64,000 nt of DNA from Burkholderia metallica (GTDB taxonomy: Bacteria > Pseudomonadota > Gammaproteobacteria > Burkholderiales > Burkholderiaceae), in assembly GCF_902832845.1 (NCBI RefSeq), contig NZ_CADFDB010000002.1, positions 124,001-188,000 on the forward strand, read 5' to 3'. This document shows, piece by piece, positions 33,549 through 41,238 of the stretch (positions are counted from its first letter, which is position 1; each line of letters opens with the position of its first letter). The notes under the pieces were generated by a model. It was given only the letters and a program-made list of their open reading frames with translations, ran no database searches and had not been told where the DNA came from. The translations under genes were made by a program, and so were the position numbers.

Positions 33549-34514
33549 TCAGCGACGTACCGCGAAGGCATCGATTCCGGTCTGCTTCGCGGACCACGCC
33601 CACAGACGCGCCGCGGCTTCCGGGTCGATCGCATGCGGCCGCACGCCAGACTCCTCGTCGCCCTGCGTGACCACCGCGACGTCGCAATCCTCGCAATAAA
33701 CGCCGCCGATGCCGGCGAGGCGCGGCGACGTTGCCGCCCATACCTGGGTTGCCGCGCCCTGCGCGGGGGTCTTGAACGTCGGATCGATCGGCACGCCGTG
33801 CTCGTCCACCCAGCCCTGCGCCATCATTTCTTCGCGTGTCAGGTGGCGCTGCAGCGGCGTTGCGATCTTGCCCGGATGCAACGACCAGGCGCGCACGCCG
33901 AACGGGGCACCGAGCGCGTCGAGCTGCACCGCGAACAGCGCGTTGGCGGTCTTCGACTGCCCGTATGCCAGCCATTTGTCGTAGCCACGGGCGAACTGGA
34001 TGTCATCCCAGCGAATCGGCGACAGCCGGTGACCGAGGGACGACACCGAGACGACGCGGGCCCCGTCGCGCTGCGCGAGCACGGGCCACAGCCCGTTGAC
34101 GAGCGCGTAGTGGCCGAGATGGTTGACGGCCATCTGCGCTTCCCGGCCGTCGCCGACGCGGGTCTCGGGGCACGCCATGATGCCCGCGCTGTTGATGACG
34201 ATGTCCACGTCGCGTCGCGCATCGACGAACCGCGCCGCGAAAGCGGCCACGCTCGCGGGATCGGCGAGGTCGAGTACCGCAATCTCCACACCGGCGATGC
34301 CGCGTGTTGCATCGCGCGCGGCATCGGCATGCCGTGCGCCGACGACGACGGTCGCACCGGCCTGCGCCAGCGCGCGCGTCGTTTCCAGGCCGAGACCCGA
34401 ATGGCCGCCCGTGACGATGGCGGTCTTGCCGTGAAGGTCGAGATCGGCCAGTACGTCGCTTGCCGTCGATGCGGCGTCGAATCCGGAATGAAGGGGGTGT
34501 TGCCTGCTCGTCAT
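33549..34514 (-). CDS. short-chain dehydrogenase/reductase
   Basis: A 321-residue SDR of the retinol-dehydrogenase/protochlorophyllide-reductase-like group. TVVGARHADAARD and the glycine motif TGGHSGLGLET bind NADP(H); NSAGIM follows; the catalytic elements are VSVSSLGH and YGQSKTAN (Tyr and Lys three residues apart). The tail (SLHPGKIATPLQRHLT) has the usual substrate-loop form. AGGAG lies seven bases before the ATG at 34514. It is divergent from an AraC regulator across 138 bp, which suggests that the regulator controls it. The substrate is unknown. Confidence 0.92.
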   Translation of the reverse strand: MTSRQHPLHSGFDAASTASDVLADLDLHGKTAIVTGGHSGLGLETTRALAQAGATVVVGARHADAARDATRGIAGVEIAVLDLADPASVAAFAARFVDARRDVDIVINSAGIMACPETRVGDGREAQMAVNHLGHYALVNGLWPVLAQRDGARVVSVSSLGHRLSPIRWDDIQFARGYDKWLAYGQSKTANALFAVQLDALGAPFGVRAWSLHPGKIATPLQRHLTREEMMAQGWVDEHGVPIDPTFKTPAQGAATQVWAATSPRLAGIGGVYCEDCDVAVVTQGDEESGVRPHAIDPEAAARLWAWSAKQTGIDAFAVRR

Positions 34515-34652
34515 TGAAGGCTCCTGGAACGATGCGTGCGGCACGCGCCGCCTGTCGGTCGCGTCGGTGCACAAGGTCATTTTCCGGCGACACCTCTGGA
34601 CTGTGAATGCAATAAAATCCGGCTTTTCGTCGAGATCGTCCGGAGCTTGCAC

Positions 34653-35570
34653 GTGGATCCGCTGTCGGAAGTGTTGTCGCTGCTGGAAACCCGCGACTCG
34701 TATTTCACCGGACTGAGAGCCGGCGGCCCGTGGGCGGTTGCCATTCCGCCGCCCGAGGGCATCAAGTTCAATGCGGTCGTCGAAGGCAGTTGCTGGCTGA
34801 CCGTCGACGGCACCCCGCCCGTCCGGCTGCGCACGGGAGACTGCTTCCTGCTCGCGTCGCCGCGGGCTTTTACGCTGGCGAGCGATCCATCCGTCACACC
34901 GGTGCCCGCCGCCGACATGTACCGGAACATCGAACACGGTATCGCGCACCATGGCGAACCGGTGAACTGCTTCCTGATCGGCGGCCGCTTCTCGTACGAG
35001 GAAGGCATGCCGTTGCTGCTCGGCAGCTTGCCGCCCGTGGTGATCGTGAGCGGCGACTCGGAACAGGCGGCGGTATTGCGCTGGGCACTGCAGCGCCTCG
35101 CGCATGAATTCGGCAGGCCGTCGCCGGGTGCGTCGCTGATGGTTCGGCATCTCGGTCACATGATGCTGGTCGAGATCCTGCGGCGCTATGTGGACGACGG
35201 TGCGAACAGCGACGCCGGGTGGCTGGCCGGATTCGCGGATTCCCGGGTGAGCGCGGCGCTCGTCGCCATTCACGCGGAGCCCGCACGGCGCTGGACCGTC
35301 GACGAGCTTGCGACTTGCTGCCATGTATCGCGTTCGACGTTTGCGCTGCACTTCAAGCGGCGGCTGGGATTCGGGCCGCTCGAGTACGTCCTGCGCTGGC
35401 GCGTGCAGCTCGCGATGCGGGCACTGCGACGCTCGAACGCATCGATATCGGCGATCGCGCAGACGCTCGGCTACGACTCGGACAGCGCGTTCGGACATGC
35501 GTTCAAGCGCATCGCGGGTCGCTCTCCCCGTGCCTATCGTCAGGACTTCGCGAGCGAATCGGGCGATTAG
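34653..35570 (+). CDS. AraC-family regulator with cupin N-terminus
   Basis: A 305-residue protein. The N-terminal half is a cupin-type sensor (EGIKFNAVVEGSCWLTVDG, LRTGDCFLLASPRAFTLAS) of the group found in AraC proteins that control SDR genes. The C-terminal half has two helix-turn-helix motifs: WTVDELATCCHVSRSTFALHFKR and SISAIAQTLGYDSDSAFGHAFKR. The start is GTG at 34653 with GGAG seven bases upstream; the frame is open further upstream but without support. Divergent placement makes the SDR gene the likely target. Confidence 0.9.
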   Translation: MDPLSEVLSLLETRDSYFTGLRAGGPWAVAIPPPEGIKFNAVVEGSCWLTVDGTPPVRLRTGDCFLLASPRAFTLASDPSVTPVPAADMYRNIEHGIAHHGEPVNCFLIGGRFSYEEGMPLLLGSLPPVVIVSGDSEQAAVLRWALQRLAHEFGRPSPGASLMVRHLGHMMLVEILRRYVDDGANSDAGWLAGFADSRVSAALVAIHAEPARRWTVDELATCCHVSRSTFALHFKRRLGFGPLEYVLRWRVQLAMRALRRSNASISAIAQTLGYDSDSAFGHAFKRIAGRSPRAYRQDFASESGD

Positions 35571-35732
35571 CGTCGTTTCGGGGGCGCTACTCCCGCTTTC
35601 GTTGGCGCCCCACCCCCTTTCAGCCACGCAGGCGATGTTGCGCTCCCCAGATGGGTTTGATTCGAATCGACGATATCGGGATAAGTATAATTATCACAAT
35701 AGCACTGTTGAAAATCCAAACTCTCATTTGCA

Positions 35733-35761
35733 CGAACGCCCCGCATGCAGCGGGGCGTTCG
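35733..35761. terminator. 12-bp perfect hairpin downstream of DUF2909 operon
   Basis: CGAACGCCCCGC, loop ATGCA, GCGGGGCGTTCG. It begins five bases after the DUF2909 stop (read on the minus strand). The T tract is poor, so it acts either as a strong processing/stabilising hairpin or as a bidirectional terminator. An A+T-rich patch with TATAAT (35686-35691) lies on its other side. Confidence 0.65.
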
Positions 35762-35765
35762 TCGT

Positions 35766-35978
35766 TCAGCGCCCGATCGGCAGCCCCGTCGGCTCGATCC
35801 AGCCCAGCTTGTAAGCGATCAGCAGCGACAAGAACAGCGTGACCGACAGTCCGACGCGCGCCGCGAGCGACCATGCCATCCGCTTGGACTTGCCGCGATC
35901 GTGATTCATGAAATACAGCGCGAAGATCAGGCTCGCGATGATCATCGCGAAGGCCACGGAAACCAGCAGCGTTTTCAT
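35766..35978 (-). CDS. DUF2909 twin-transmembrane protein
   Basis: A 70-residue protein with two hydrophobic helices (MKTLLVSVAFAMIIASLIFA and VGLSVTLFLSLLIAYKLGWI) joined by a basic loop (NHDRGKSKRMAW). This is the DUF2909 layout. Members are usually found with cytochrome c oxidase assembly genes, but none are here. The ATG overlaps the stop of the upstream gene in ATGA, so the two are translationally coupled. Confidence 0.85.
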   Translation of the reverse strand: MKTLLVSVAFAMIIASLIFALYFMNHDRGKSKRMAWSLAARVGLSVTLFLSLLIAYKLGWIEPTGLPIGR

Positions 35979-36325
35979 TGGTGATGCCCTTGAAGATCGG
36001 AATCGGCCCGTATCAGTTCGGTCAGTTTTTGCCGTTCGTCGGCGAGCGCGCCGACGCCCGACGCCGGCCAGTCCAGCGCGACGCCATTGCTCAGCGAATC
36101 GCGCACGAGCGCCTGGTAGCGCCGGTCGTTGATCCGGCCATCGTCGATCGTTGCCGAGATCGCGCGCCGGAACGGCAGCGGGAAACTCGCGTATGCGCGC
36201 GACAGCGCCGCATATTGTCTCGCATCGATCTCTTTCGACGATGGTATGACAGTCCAGATCACCACGGCCACGATGGCCGTGAACGGGATCGCGGTGTATC
36301 GAAGAATGAACTTGATCGGGGTCAT
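35975..36325 (-). CDS. hypothetical membrane-anchored protein
   Basis: A 116-residue protein starting MTPIKFILRYTAIPFTAIVA with one N-terminal transmembrane helix (about 8-27) and a hydrophilic remainder (IDARQYAALSRAYASFPLPF, DDGRINDRRYQALVRD). The remainder is probably periplasmic and looks folded. I do not recognise the family. It overlaps the DUF2909 gene by 4 bp. Upstream, a perfect 27-bp palindrome lies between it and the divergent DUF1275 gene. Confidence 0.75.
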   Translation of the reverse strand: MTPIKFILRYTAIPFTAIVAVVIWTVIPSSKEIDARQYAALSRAYASFPLPFRRAISATIDDGRINDRRYQALVRDSLSNGVALDWPASGVGALADERQKLTELIRADSDLQGHHQ

Positions 36326-36434
36326 GAAACGGTGGGCAGTGTGATCGCACATGCGGGCGGCGCGGCCATCCGACGGGGAAGTCGCGCTCGGGCCGCGCCA
36401 CATGCATTGTACTGAAAGCCCCATCGGGATAACA

Positions 36435-36461
36435 GAGTATGATAATGTCATTATCATACTC
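36435..36461. promoter_or_regulatory. perfect 27-bp palindrome in divergent promoter
   Basis: Arms GAGTATGATAAT and ATTATCATACTC around a GTC centre. It lies 110 bp upstream of the minus-strand start at 36325 and 113 bp upstream of the DUF1275 start at 36575. It is strongly A+T rich in a GC-rich context. TGATAAT/ATTATCA resembles Fur-type half-sites, but the 3-bp spacing is not the classical one. Probably an operator for one or both genes. Confidence 0.75.
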
Positions 36462-36574
36462 ATCACATGATTCGAGCAATCCGGTGCCGGTCCGCAAGCG
36501 GCGTGCCAGCCCTGCTGTCCGGCGCCGGTGTTCCCGTCCGTGTCCGCGATCCGCGGCGATCGAGCGAAGCCCCT

Positions 36575-37333
36575 ATGCCAGCGCAGTATTTTCGAAATCT
36601 GACGGGAAAACACCGTAGCGCGACCGCGAACCGTCAGCTCGGCTTTTCGCTGGCGTTCGTCGCCGGCGCCACCAATGCCGGCGGCTTTCTCGCGGTCAAG
36701 CAATACACGTCGCACATGACGGGGATCGTGTCGGCGATCGCCGACCAGACGGCGCTCGGCGACGTGCGCTTCGCGCTGGCCGGCATCAGTTCGCTGGGCT
36801 CGTTCCTGATCGGCGCAGGCTGCTCGGCAGTCCTCGTCAACTGGGGCCGCCGCCGCGGCCTGCAAAGCCAGTTCGTGCTGCCGCTGCTGGTCGAGGCCGC
36901 GCTGTTGCTCCTGTTCGGGCTGCTCGGCAGCCACCTCGCGCTGTGGGAAACCTTCTTCGTGCCGGTGACCGTGACGCTGCTGTGCTTCATCATGGGGCTG
37001 CAGAACGCGACGATCACGAAGCTGTCGGGCGCGGAGATCCGCACGACGCACATGACCGGCATCGTGACCGATCTCGGCATCGAGCTCGGCAAGCTGTTCT
37101 ACTGGAACCGGTCGGCGTCCGGCGTCGATGCGCATGCGGTCATCGCCAACCGCGCCAAGCTGCGGATTCACGCGACGATGCTCGGGGCGTTCTTCATCGG
37201 CGGTCTGGCCGGCGCGATCGGCTTCAAGCGTGCGGGGTACGTATCGACCGTGCCGCTCGCCGCGATGCTCGTCATGCTCGCGATCGTGCCGGTGATCGAC
37301 GATCTGCTCGCGTTGCTCCGCAGCAGGCGCTGA
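36575..37333 (+). CDS. DUF1275 (YoaK) membrane protein
   Basis: A 252-residue protein with about six transmembrane segments. It shows the DUF1275 signatures: LGFSLAFVAGATNAGGFLAV, YTSHMTGIVSAIAD near the N-terminus, and the internal repeat of that motif, TTHMTGIVTDLGIELGKL, after GLQNATITKLSGAEIRT. The function is unknown; some members are suggested to be transporters. The ATG at 36575 is chosen because homologues start there; no strong ribosome-binding site is seen, and the frame is open to 36467. Confidence 0.85.
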   Translation: MPAQYFRNLTGKHRSATANRQLGFSLAFVAGATNAGGFLAVKQYTSHMTGIVSAIADQTALGDVRFALAGISSLGSFLIGAGCSAVLVNWGRRRGLQSQFVLPLLVEAALLLLFGLLGSHLALWETFFVPVTVTLLCFIMGLQNATITKLSGAEIRTTHMTGIVTDLGIELGKLFYWNRSASGVDAHAVIANRAKLRIHATMLGAFFIGGLAGAIGFKRAGYVSTVPLAAMLVMLAIVPVIDDLLALLRSRR

Positions 37334-37420
37334 GCGTGCCCCCGGGAAGCGTTTCCGGCGGTGGCGCCGAAAGCGGATCGATTATAATTTGATTAACATA
37401 TCGACCACCCTCGCTCTGCA

Positions 37421-37606
37421 ATGGAAACGAAAACCGCCCGCCTGACCGTCCTGATCGACCCTGCGAAAAAAGAAGCCTTCGAGATGCTCTGCGCGGAGCA
37501 GGATCTCACGCCTTCGCAAGTCGTGCGGCAACTGATCCGCGAGTATCTCGACCGCCATGGCGTGACGTACAAGACCCAGAGCGCGCTCGGCAAGCGCGTG
37601 AAGTAA
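37421..37606 (+). CDS. ribbon-helix-helix DNA-binding protein
   Basis: A 61-residue protein starting METKTARLTVLIDPAKKEAF. The opening beta strand (ARLTVLID), the first helix (PAKKEAFEMLCAEQ) and the second helix after the TPSQVVRQLIREYLD motif are the CopG/MetJ/Arc ribbon-helix-helix fold. No toxin gene follows, so it is probably a solitary small regulator. An A+T-rich stretch with ATTATAAT (37381-37388) just upstream could be its promoter and own operator. Confidence 0.85.
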   Translation: METKTARLTVLIDPAKKEAFEMLCAEQDLTPSQVVRQLIREYLDRHGVTYKTQSALGKRVK

Positions 37607-37650
37607 GCGCGGTAGCACAAACCACGCTCGCGGCGGCACTTCCATGGCGG

Positions 37651-38487
37651 CTACGCGCCGATTTCCCACCGCCCGTGCGGCTGCGCAAGCAGCACCATCC
37701 GCTGCGGGTCGACGCTCTCCCCCGCCTTCATGCGCCTCGCCGTGACCGCCAGCTTGAGCTCGCCGGCCCGCGCGCACGCCAGTGCGCGTTCGAGCAGGAT
37801 GCGCAGTGACGGCAGCCGGTTCCCGCCCTTCCACGCGAACGCGATGAAATTGTTGTCGTCGCCGCACGGCACCAGCGCATACGACGCGCCGAACACCGCT
37901 CGCAACTGCTCGAGATGCTGCGGCAGCGCCGGATCGTCGTCCATGAAGTTGATGGCGAGCACGCCGGTTTCGCTCAGGCGCGCGTGACATGCCGCGAGGA
38001 ATGCAGTGCCCGCACACCGGCCCCGCATGCCGTCGGCAACGAACGCATCGTGCAGGATCACGTCCGCGCGGACATCGGCCCGTTCCAGATGATCCGCGCC
38101 ATCGGCGCAGACCACCTTGAACCGACCGTCATCGGCAGGAATCCTGAATACGTCCCGTAGTGCGATCACGTCCGGGTTGATCTCGACCGCGTCGATCGCC
38201 GAGCCGGGCAAGTGCCGGTAGCAGTATTTCGCCAGCGAACCGCCGCCGAGCCCGAGCATGCAGATGTGCGCAGGCTCGGGCTGCAGCAGCAGAAAGCCCA
38301 TCATCACGCGCGTGTAGCCAAGCTCGAGCCGGCCCGGGTCGCGGAGCGACATGAAGCTCTGCGTGCCGAAATGGTCGAAGTGCAGCGACAGCGCGTGCTG
38401 CGTCTCCAGCACGAACGGCCGGCCGTCGTTCAGCGGCGTCGCCAGAAATCTGACGAATGCGTCGTAGGAAATGCGTTCCTCGGCCAT
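37651..38487 (-). CDS. spermidine-synthase-like methyltransferase-fold protein
   Basis: A 278-residue Rossmann-fold protein similar to spermidine synthases: RLELGYTRVMMGFLLL, the nucleotide motif ICMLGLGGGSLAKYCYRHL, then VDAVEINPDVIALRDVF and DVILHDAF. The last has His in a place where true spermidine synthases have the catalytic DSTDP-type loop. It may therefore act on a different amine or be a methyltransferase-fold relative. No strong ribosome-binding site precedes the ATG. The YjdM gene lies 43 bp upstream. Confidence 0.82.
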   Translation of the reverse strand: MAEERISYDAFVRFLATPLNDGRPFVLETQHALSLHFDHFGTQSFMSLRDPGRLELGYTRVMMGFLLLQPEPAHICMLGLGGGSLAKYCYRHLPGSAIDAVEINPDVIALRDVFRIPADDGRFKVVCADGADHLERADVRADVILHDAFVADGMRGRCAGTAFLAACHARLSETGVLAINFMDDDPALPQHLEQLRAVFGASYALVPCGDDNNFIAFAWKGGNRLPSLRILLERALACARAGELKLAVTARRMKAGESVDPQRMVLLAQPHGRWEIGA

Positions 38488-38530
38488 GAGCGGAGACTCG
38501 GTTGCGAACGGTGGATCGGGGCGTGCGCGC

Positions 38531-38872
38531 TCAGACTTTCTTCAGGTAGCACGCCTTCAGCATGAAGCCACCCATGTCGGTCTTGCAGTCGACCTCGTGA
38601 TCGCCGCCGACGAGCCGGATGCTCTTGACCTTGGTGCCCATCTTCAGTGTGATCGACGAGCCCTTCACGCGCAAATCCTTGATCAGCACGACCGAATCTC
38701 CGTCCGACAGCACATTGCCGTTCGCGTCCTTGACGACGTCGGCCGCCGGTTCGTCGCCGGATGCGGCGCCGGCGTCGGCCGACCATTCATGGCCGCAGTC
38801 GGCGCAGACGGTCAGCGCGCCGTCCGGGTAAGTGTTTTCCATCGCGCATTGCGGGCAGGCGGGGGCGTTCAT
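38531..38872 (-). CDS. yjdM: YjdM/PhnA zinc-ribbon protein
   Basis: A 113-residue protein starting MNAPACPQCAMENTYPDGAL. It has an N-terminal zinc ribbon (CPQC and CADCGHEW) and the PhnA C-terminal domain (VVKDANGNVLSDGDSVVLIK, LKMGTKVKSIRL, GGFMLKACYLKKV). It was first named for alkylphosphonate uptake, but it is not part of the C-P lyase pathway and its role is unclear. GGAAG lies about seven bases before the ATG at 38872. Confidence 0.9.
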   Translation of the reverse strand: MNAPACPQCAMENTYPDGALTVCADCGHEWSADAGAASGDEPAADVVKDANGNVLSDGDSVVLIKDLRVKGSSITLKMGTKVKSIRLVGGDHEVDCKTDMGGFMLKACYLKKV

Positions 38873-39279
38873 TGCAGCTTCCATTGGGGAGAAGTTGGGG
38901 GTGGTCGATGAGGATGCCGGACGAGCGGATTGCACGCCGGGATGCGTTGCCGCTCATCCGGCGGCAGCGCCGCGGGCCGGCATCGATGCACACAACATTA
39001 TAATGTAATTCACATGAGACGGTCGATGCATTATAATCGCCGTTTTGCGACGATCTGCGAACTTGAACGCGCCTTCGCCGAGGATGCCGGCGCGTTCGCA
39101 CCGAATGGCGTGTGCAAACGACCCCGTGCGATGCGCTGCGGTCATGCGCGAAATCGCGAACGCCGGACGCACGAGGTCCGCGACACGCGCGCAATCCTGC
39201 GTGTCGCGCATGCCCGGTGTGCTGTCGCCCCGGCGGCACGCACCGACCCCGATCCCCTGTCCGGAGGCTTTCCAGCATC
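38873..39279. other. 407-bp divergent region with paired ATTATAAT elements
   Basis: Separates yjdM (-) from the HPr-like gene (+). A 12-bp palindrome ACATTATAATGT (38995-39006) and a second GCATTATAAT about 34 bp further on give -10-like TATAAT on both strands. No gene is supported in the gap. Confidence 0.45.
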
Positions 39280-39543
39280 GTGGCAACCGTCGTGTACGTT
39301 CAAATCGGACCCGCATGGAACCGCGATCGCGGCCGTGCCGCGCGCGACGCGGCCGTCGACGCGGCCCGCCGTTTCGACAGCGACATCCAGCTGATCGCGA
39401 ACGGACACAGCAGCAACGCAAAAGACGGTGGCGCGATCGCGTCGCTGCAGGTACACGGCGGCACGTCGGCGCAGGTGCTCGCCACCGGCCCCGATGAGGA
39501 CGCGGCGCTTCAGGCGCTGTTGCCGTTGCTGCAAGCCGGCTGA
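39280..39543 (+). CDS. HPr-fold protein lacking the phosphorylation histidine
   Basis: An 87-residue protein with the HPr (PTS phosphocarrier) fold pattern: VVYVQIGPAWNRDRGRAARD at the first strand and helix, FDSDIQLIANG, AKDGGAIASL (normally AKSIMGL) and GPDEDAALQALLPLL at the end (normally GEDE..A...L). The active-site motif GLHARPA is absent: no His stands in the first loop, and the regulatory Ser is replaced. It therefore cannot be a normal phosphocarrier. The start is GTG 39280 with GGAGG 12 bases upstream, rather far. It may have become a binding or regulatory module. Confidence 0.65.
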   Translation: MATVVYVQIGPAWNRDRGRAARDAAVDAARRFDSDIQLIANGHSSNAKDGGAIASLQVHGGTSAQVLATGPDEDAALQALLPLLQAG

Positions 39544-39609
39544 CGCCTGGCGTCGCCGATCCCGCGGCCTCGCGCCGTCCATCCCGAAACGCCATTTCCC
39601 GAGGAAGCG

Positions 39610-39831
39610 ATGAACGACCATTCCACGTCCAGCACCCCCAACCTGTCGGCCTCCGCGATCTGGGCACTCGAACGCCTCGCCGACGTCCGCTATGGCCGCG
39701 ATGCGCCGGCGCTCGGCTGGTCGATCGCGCGGGAGCTCGTCAGCGCGGGGTTCGTGAGCCACCCGGCGCACGGTCGCTCCGGCGCGGCGATCACCGCCGA
39801 AGGGCGGACGTTCCTGAAAAGCCGGAAGTAA
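39610..39831 (+). CDS. small hypothetical protein, winged-helix-like
   Basis: A 73-residue protein starting MNDHSTSSTPNLSASAIWAL, with ARELVSAGFVSHPAHGRSGA and ITAEGRTFLKSRK at the end. The helix, glycine turn and 'IT.EG..FL' wing-like ending resemble small winged-helix proteins and match the skeleton of the 64-residue protein at 9360. AGGAAG lies four bases before the ATG. It follows the HPr-like gene by 66 bp in the same direction and may be cotranscribed. Confidence 0.6.
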   Translation: MNDHSTSSTPNLSASAIWALERLADVRYGRDAPALGWSIARELVSAGFVSHPAHGRSGAAITAEGRTFLKSRK

Positions 39832-40026
39832 CGCGAAGGCGGGCCGGCTGGCGGGCCGGCCGCTCGATCCGAAAGCGTTGCGTGCGCGCCAGCCCGGGCA
39901 GGGGGTTTGATATGATTTCCGTTCCCCGTCTTGCCGAAATGGCCGTGGTCGATGCCCCGCGCGAGCACGGCATCGACGTACTGACGGTCCAGCCGCCCGG
40001 CCTTCCCCCTTTTTCCGACCCGCCCG

Positions 40027-40566
40027 ATGCCACCCGTCTCCTCCCCGCCCGTTCTCGACACGCCGCGTCTCATCCTCGAAGGCCATCCGCTCGGCGACTT
40101 CGATGCACTCGCCGCGATGTGGGCCGAGCCAAAGGTCGTCGCACACATCTTCAACGGCGAGCCGTCCGCGCCGCGCGACTCGTGGATGCGCATGCTTGCG
40201 TATCGCGGGCTGTGGCCGCTGCTCGGCTATGGCTACTGGGCGATTCGCGAGAAGGCGTCGGGCCGCTATGTCGGCGATCTCGGCTTCGCCGACTTCCACC
40301 GGCTCATCGAGCCGTCGATTCGCGGCGTGCCGGAAGCCGGCTGGGCATTGGCGACATGGGCGCACGGCAAGGGCTACGCGACCGAGGCGCTCGCGGCGGC
40401 GCTCGCATGGCTCGATGGGCAGCAGCGATTCGAGCGCAGCGTGTGCGTGATCGCGCCGACCAACGTCGCGTCGATCCGCGTGGCGGAGAAAGCCGGTTAT
40501 GGCGAACCGGTGCCGATTCGGTTCAACGACGCCGATTCATTGCTGTTTTCGCGCGCGAGCCGGTAG
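40027..40566 (+). CDS. GNAT family N-acetyltransferase (RimJ/RimL-like)
   Basis: A 179-residue acetyltransferase of the RimJ/RimL group. TPRLILEGHPLGDFDALAAM opens the fold, GRYVGDLGFADFHR is the beta4 region, and EAGWALATWAHGKGYATEAL contains the acetyl-CoA motif (H-GKGYATEA, a variant of R/QxxGxG/A). APTNVASIRVAEKAGY closes the family pattern. It transfers acetyl from acetyl-CoA to an amino group; the substrate is unknown. The 195 bp upstream contain no gene. Confidence 0.9.
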   Translation: MPPVSSPPVLDTPRLILEGHPLGDFDALAAMWAEPKVVAHIFNGEPSAPRDSWMRMLAYRGLWPLLGYGYWAIREKASGRYVGDLGFADFHRLIEPSIRGVPEAGWALATWAHGKGYATEALAAALAWLDGQQRFERSVCVIAPTNVASIRVAEKAGYGEPVPIRFNDADSLLFSRASR

Positions 40567-40597
40567 GCGCGACGGCGTACCGGCTCGCCCTTCCCGC

Positions 40598-40819
40598 TCA
40601 CTCCCCGGCGGGTTCGTAGAGACTGCTGAAGAGCCCGTCATTCATCGGCCAGCAGTTGCCGCGCTCGTCGAGCAGGATCCAGTCGCCCGGCTTCACCGAA
40701 CGCCAGCCTTCCGGCGTGACGATCGCCCATCCGCCATCACGGGCTTCCACCCGATCGTGATCGCCGTCGGCGAACCACCGCGTTGCATCGACATACCTGA
40801 TGCGTTTTCGAAATCGCAT
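40598..40819 (-). CDS. small hypothetical protein (PGDWI type)
   Basis: A 73-residue protein starting MRFRKRIRYVDATRWFADGD and containing WAIVTPEGWRSVKPGDWILL. The 'KPGDWI' turn is typical of short proteins widespread in phages and accessory DNA of proteobacteria; no function is known. It is convergent with the acetyltransferase gene. No clear Shine-Dalgarno is seen, but the aromatic and charged pattern is convincing. Confidence 0.65.
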   Translation of the reverse strand: MRFRKRIRYVDATRWFADGDHDRVEARDGGWAIVTPEGWRSVKPGDWILLDERGNCWPMNDGLFSSLYEPAGE

Positions 40820-40890
40820 ACCGCCACCGAAACGTTGAGACCTGACTGAGACTTGTAAAGACCGTTCGCGTTCTCGAACGGCCGTGAAAC

Positions 40891-41238
40891 TCACGAGTGC
40901 CACGAACGGGATCGGGAGGCCCGGGCATCCGCGCTGGGCGACAGCGGCCGAGCGGTCAACGCCTGCATCGACAGCCTCGCTTCGTGCAACGCCTTCCAGC
41001 CCTCGGCCACGAGGGCTTCCAGTGTTTCCCGCGCGGCGGTGGAGATCCGGATGTCGGTCTCCCGCATTCTGCCGATCGCCGCGTGGACCTCGTCGGGTTG
41101 ATCGGGCACGAGCGTCATCAGGAACGTCGCACGTGTCTCCGCGGCCCGGACGGCCTCGCTCCAGTCGGCACGGGCGACCGCGACCTCGATGGCGTTCGTG
41201 AGCACTTCGATCGTGTGGATGATCTGCCGGGAGTCCAT
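40891..41238 (-). CDS. hypothetical helical protein
   Basis: A 115-residue, almost fully alpha-helical protein starting MDSRQIIHTIEVLTNAIEVA, with RADWSEAVRAAETRATFLMT in the centre and a Ser/Arg-rich tail. The helical hairpin with 'W..A.......R...L' recalls FliT-like and other small helical chaperone-type proteins, but this is only a resemblance. AGGAA lies eight bases before the ATG. It is unlinked to flagellar or secretion genes. Confidence 0.6.
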   Translation of the reverse strand: MDSRQIIHTIEVLTNAIEVAVARADWSEAVRAAETRATFLMTLVPDQPDEVHAAIGRMRETDIRISTAARETLEALVAEGWKALHEARLSMQALTARPLSPSADARASRSRSWHS

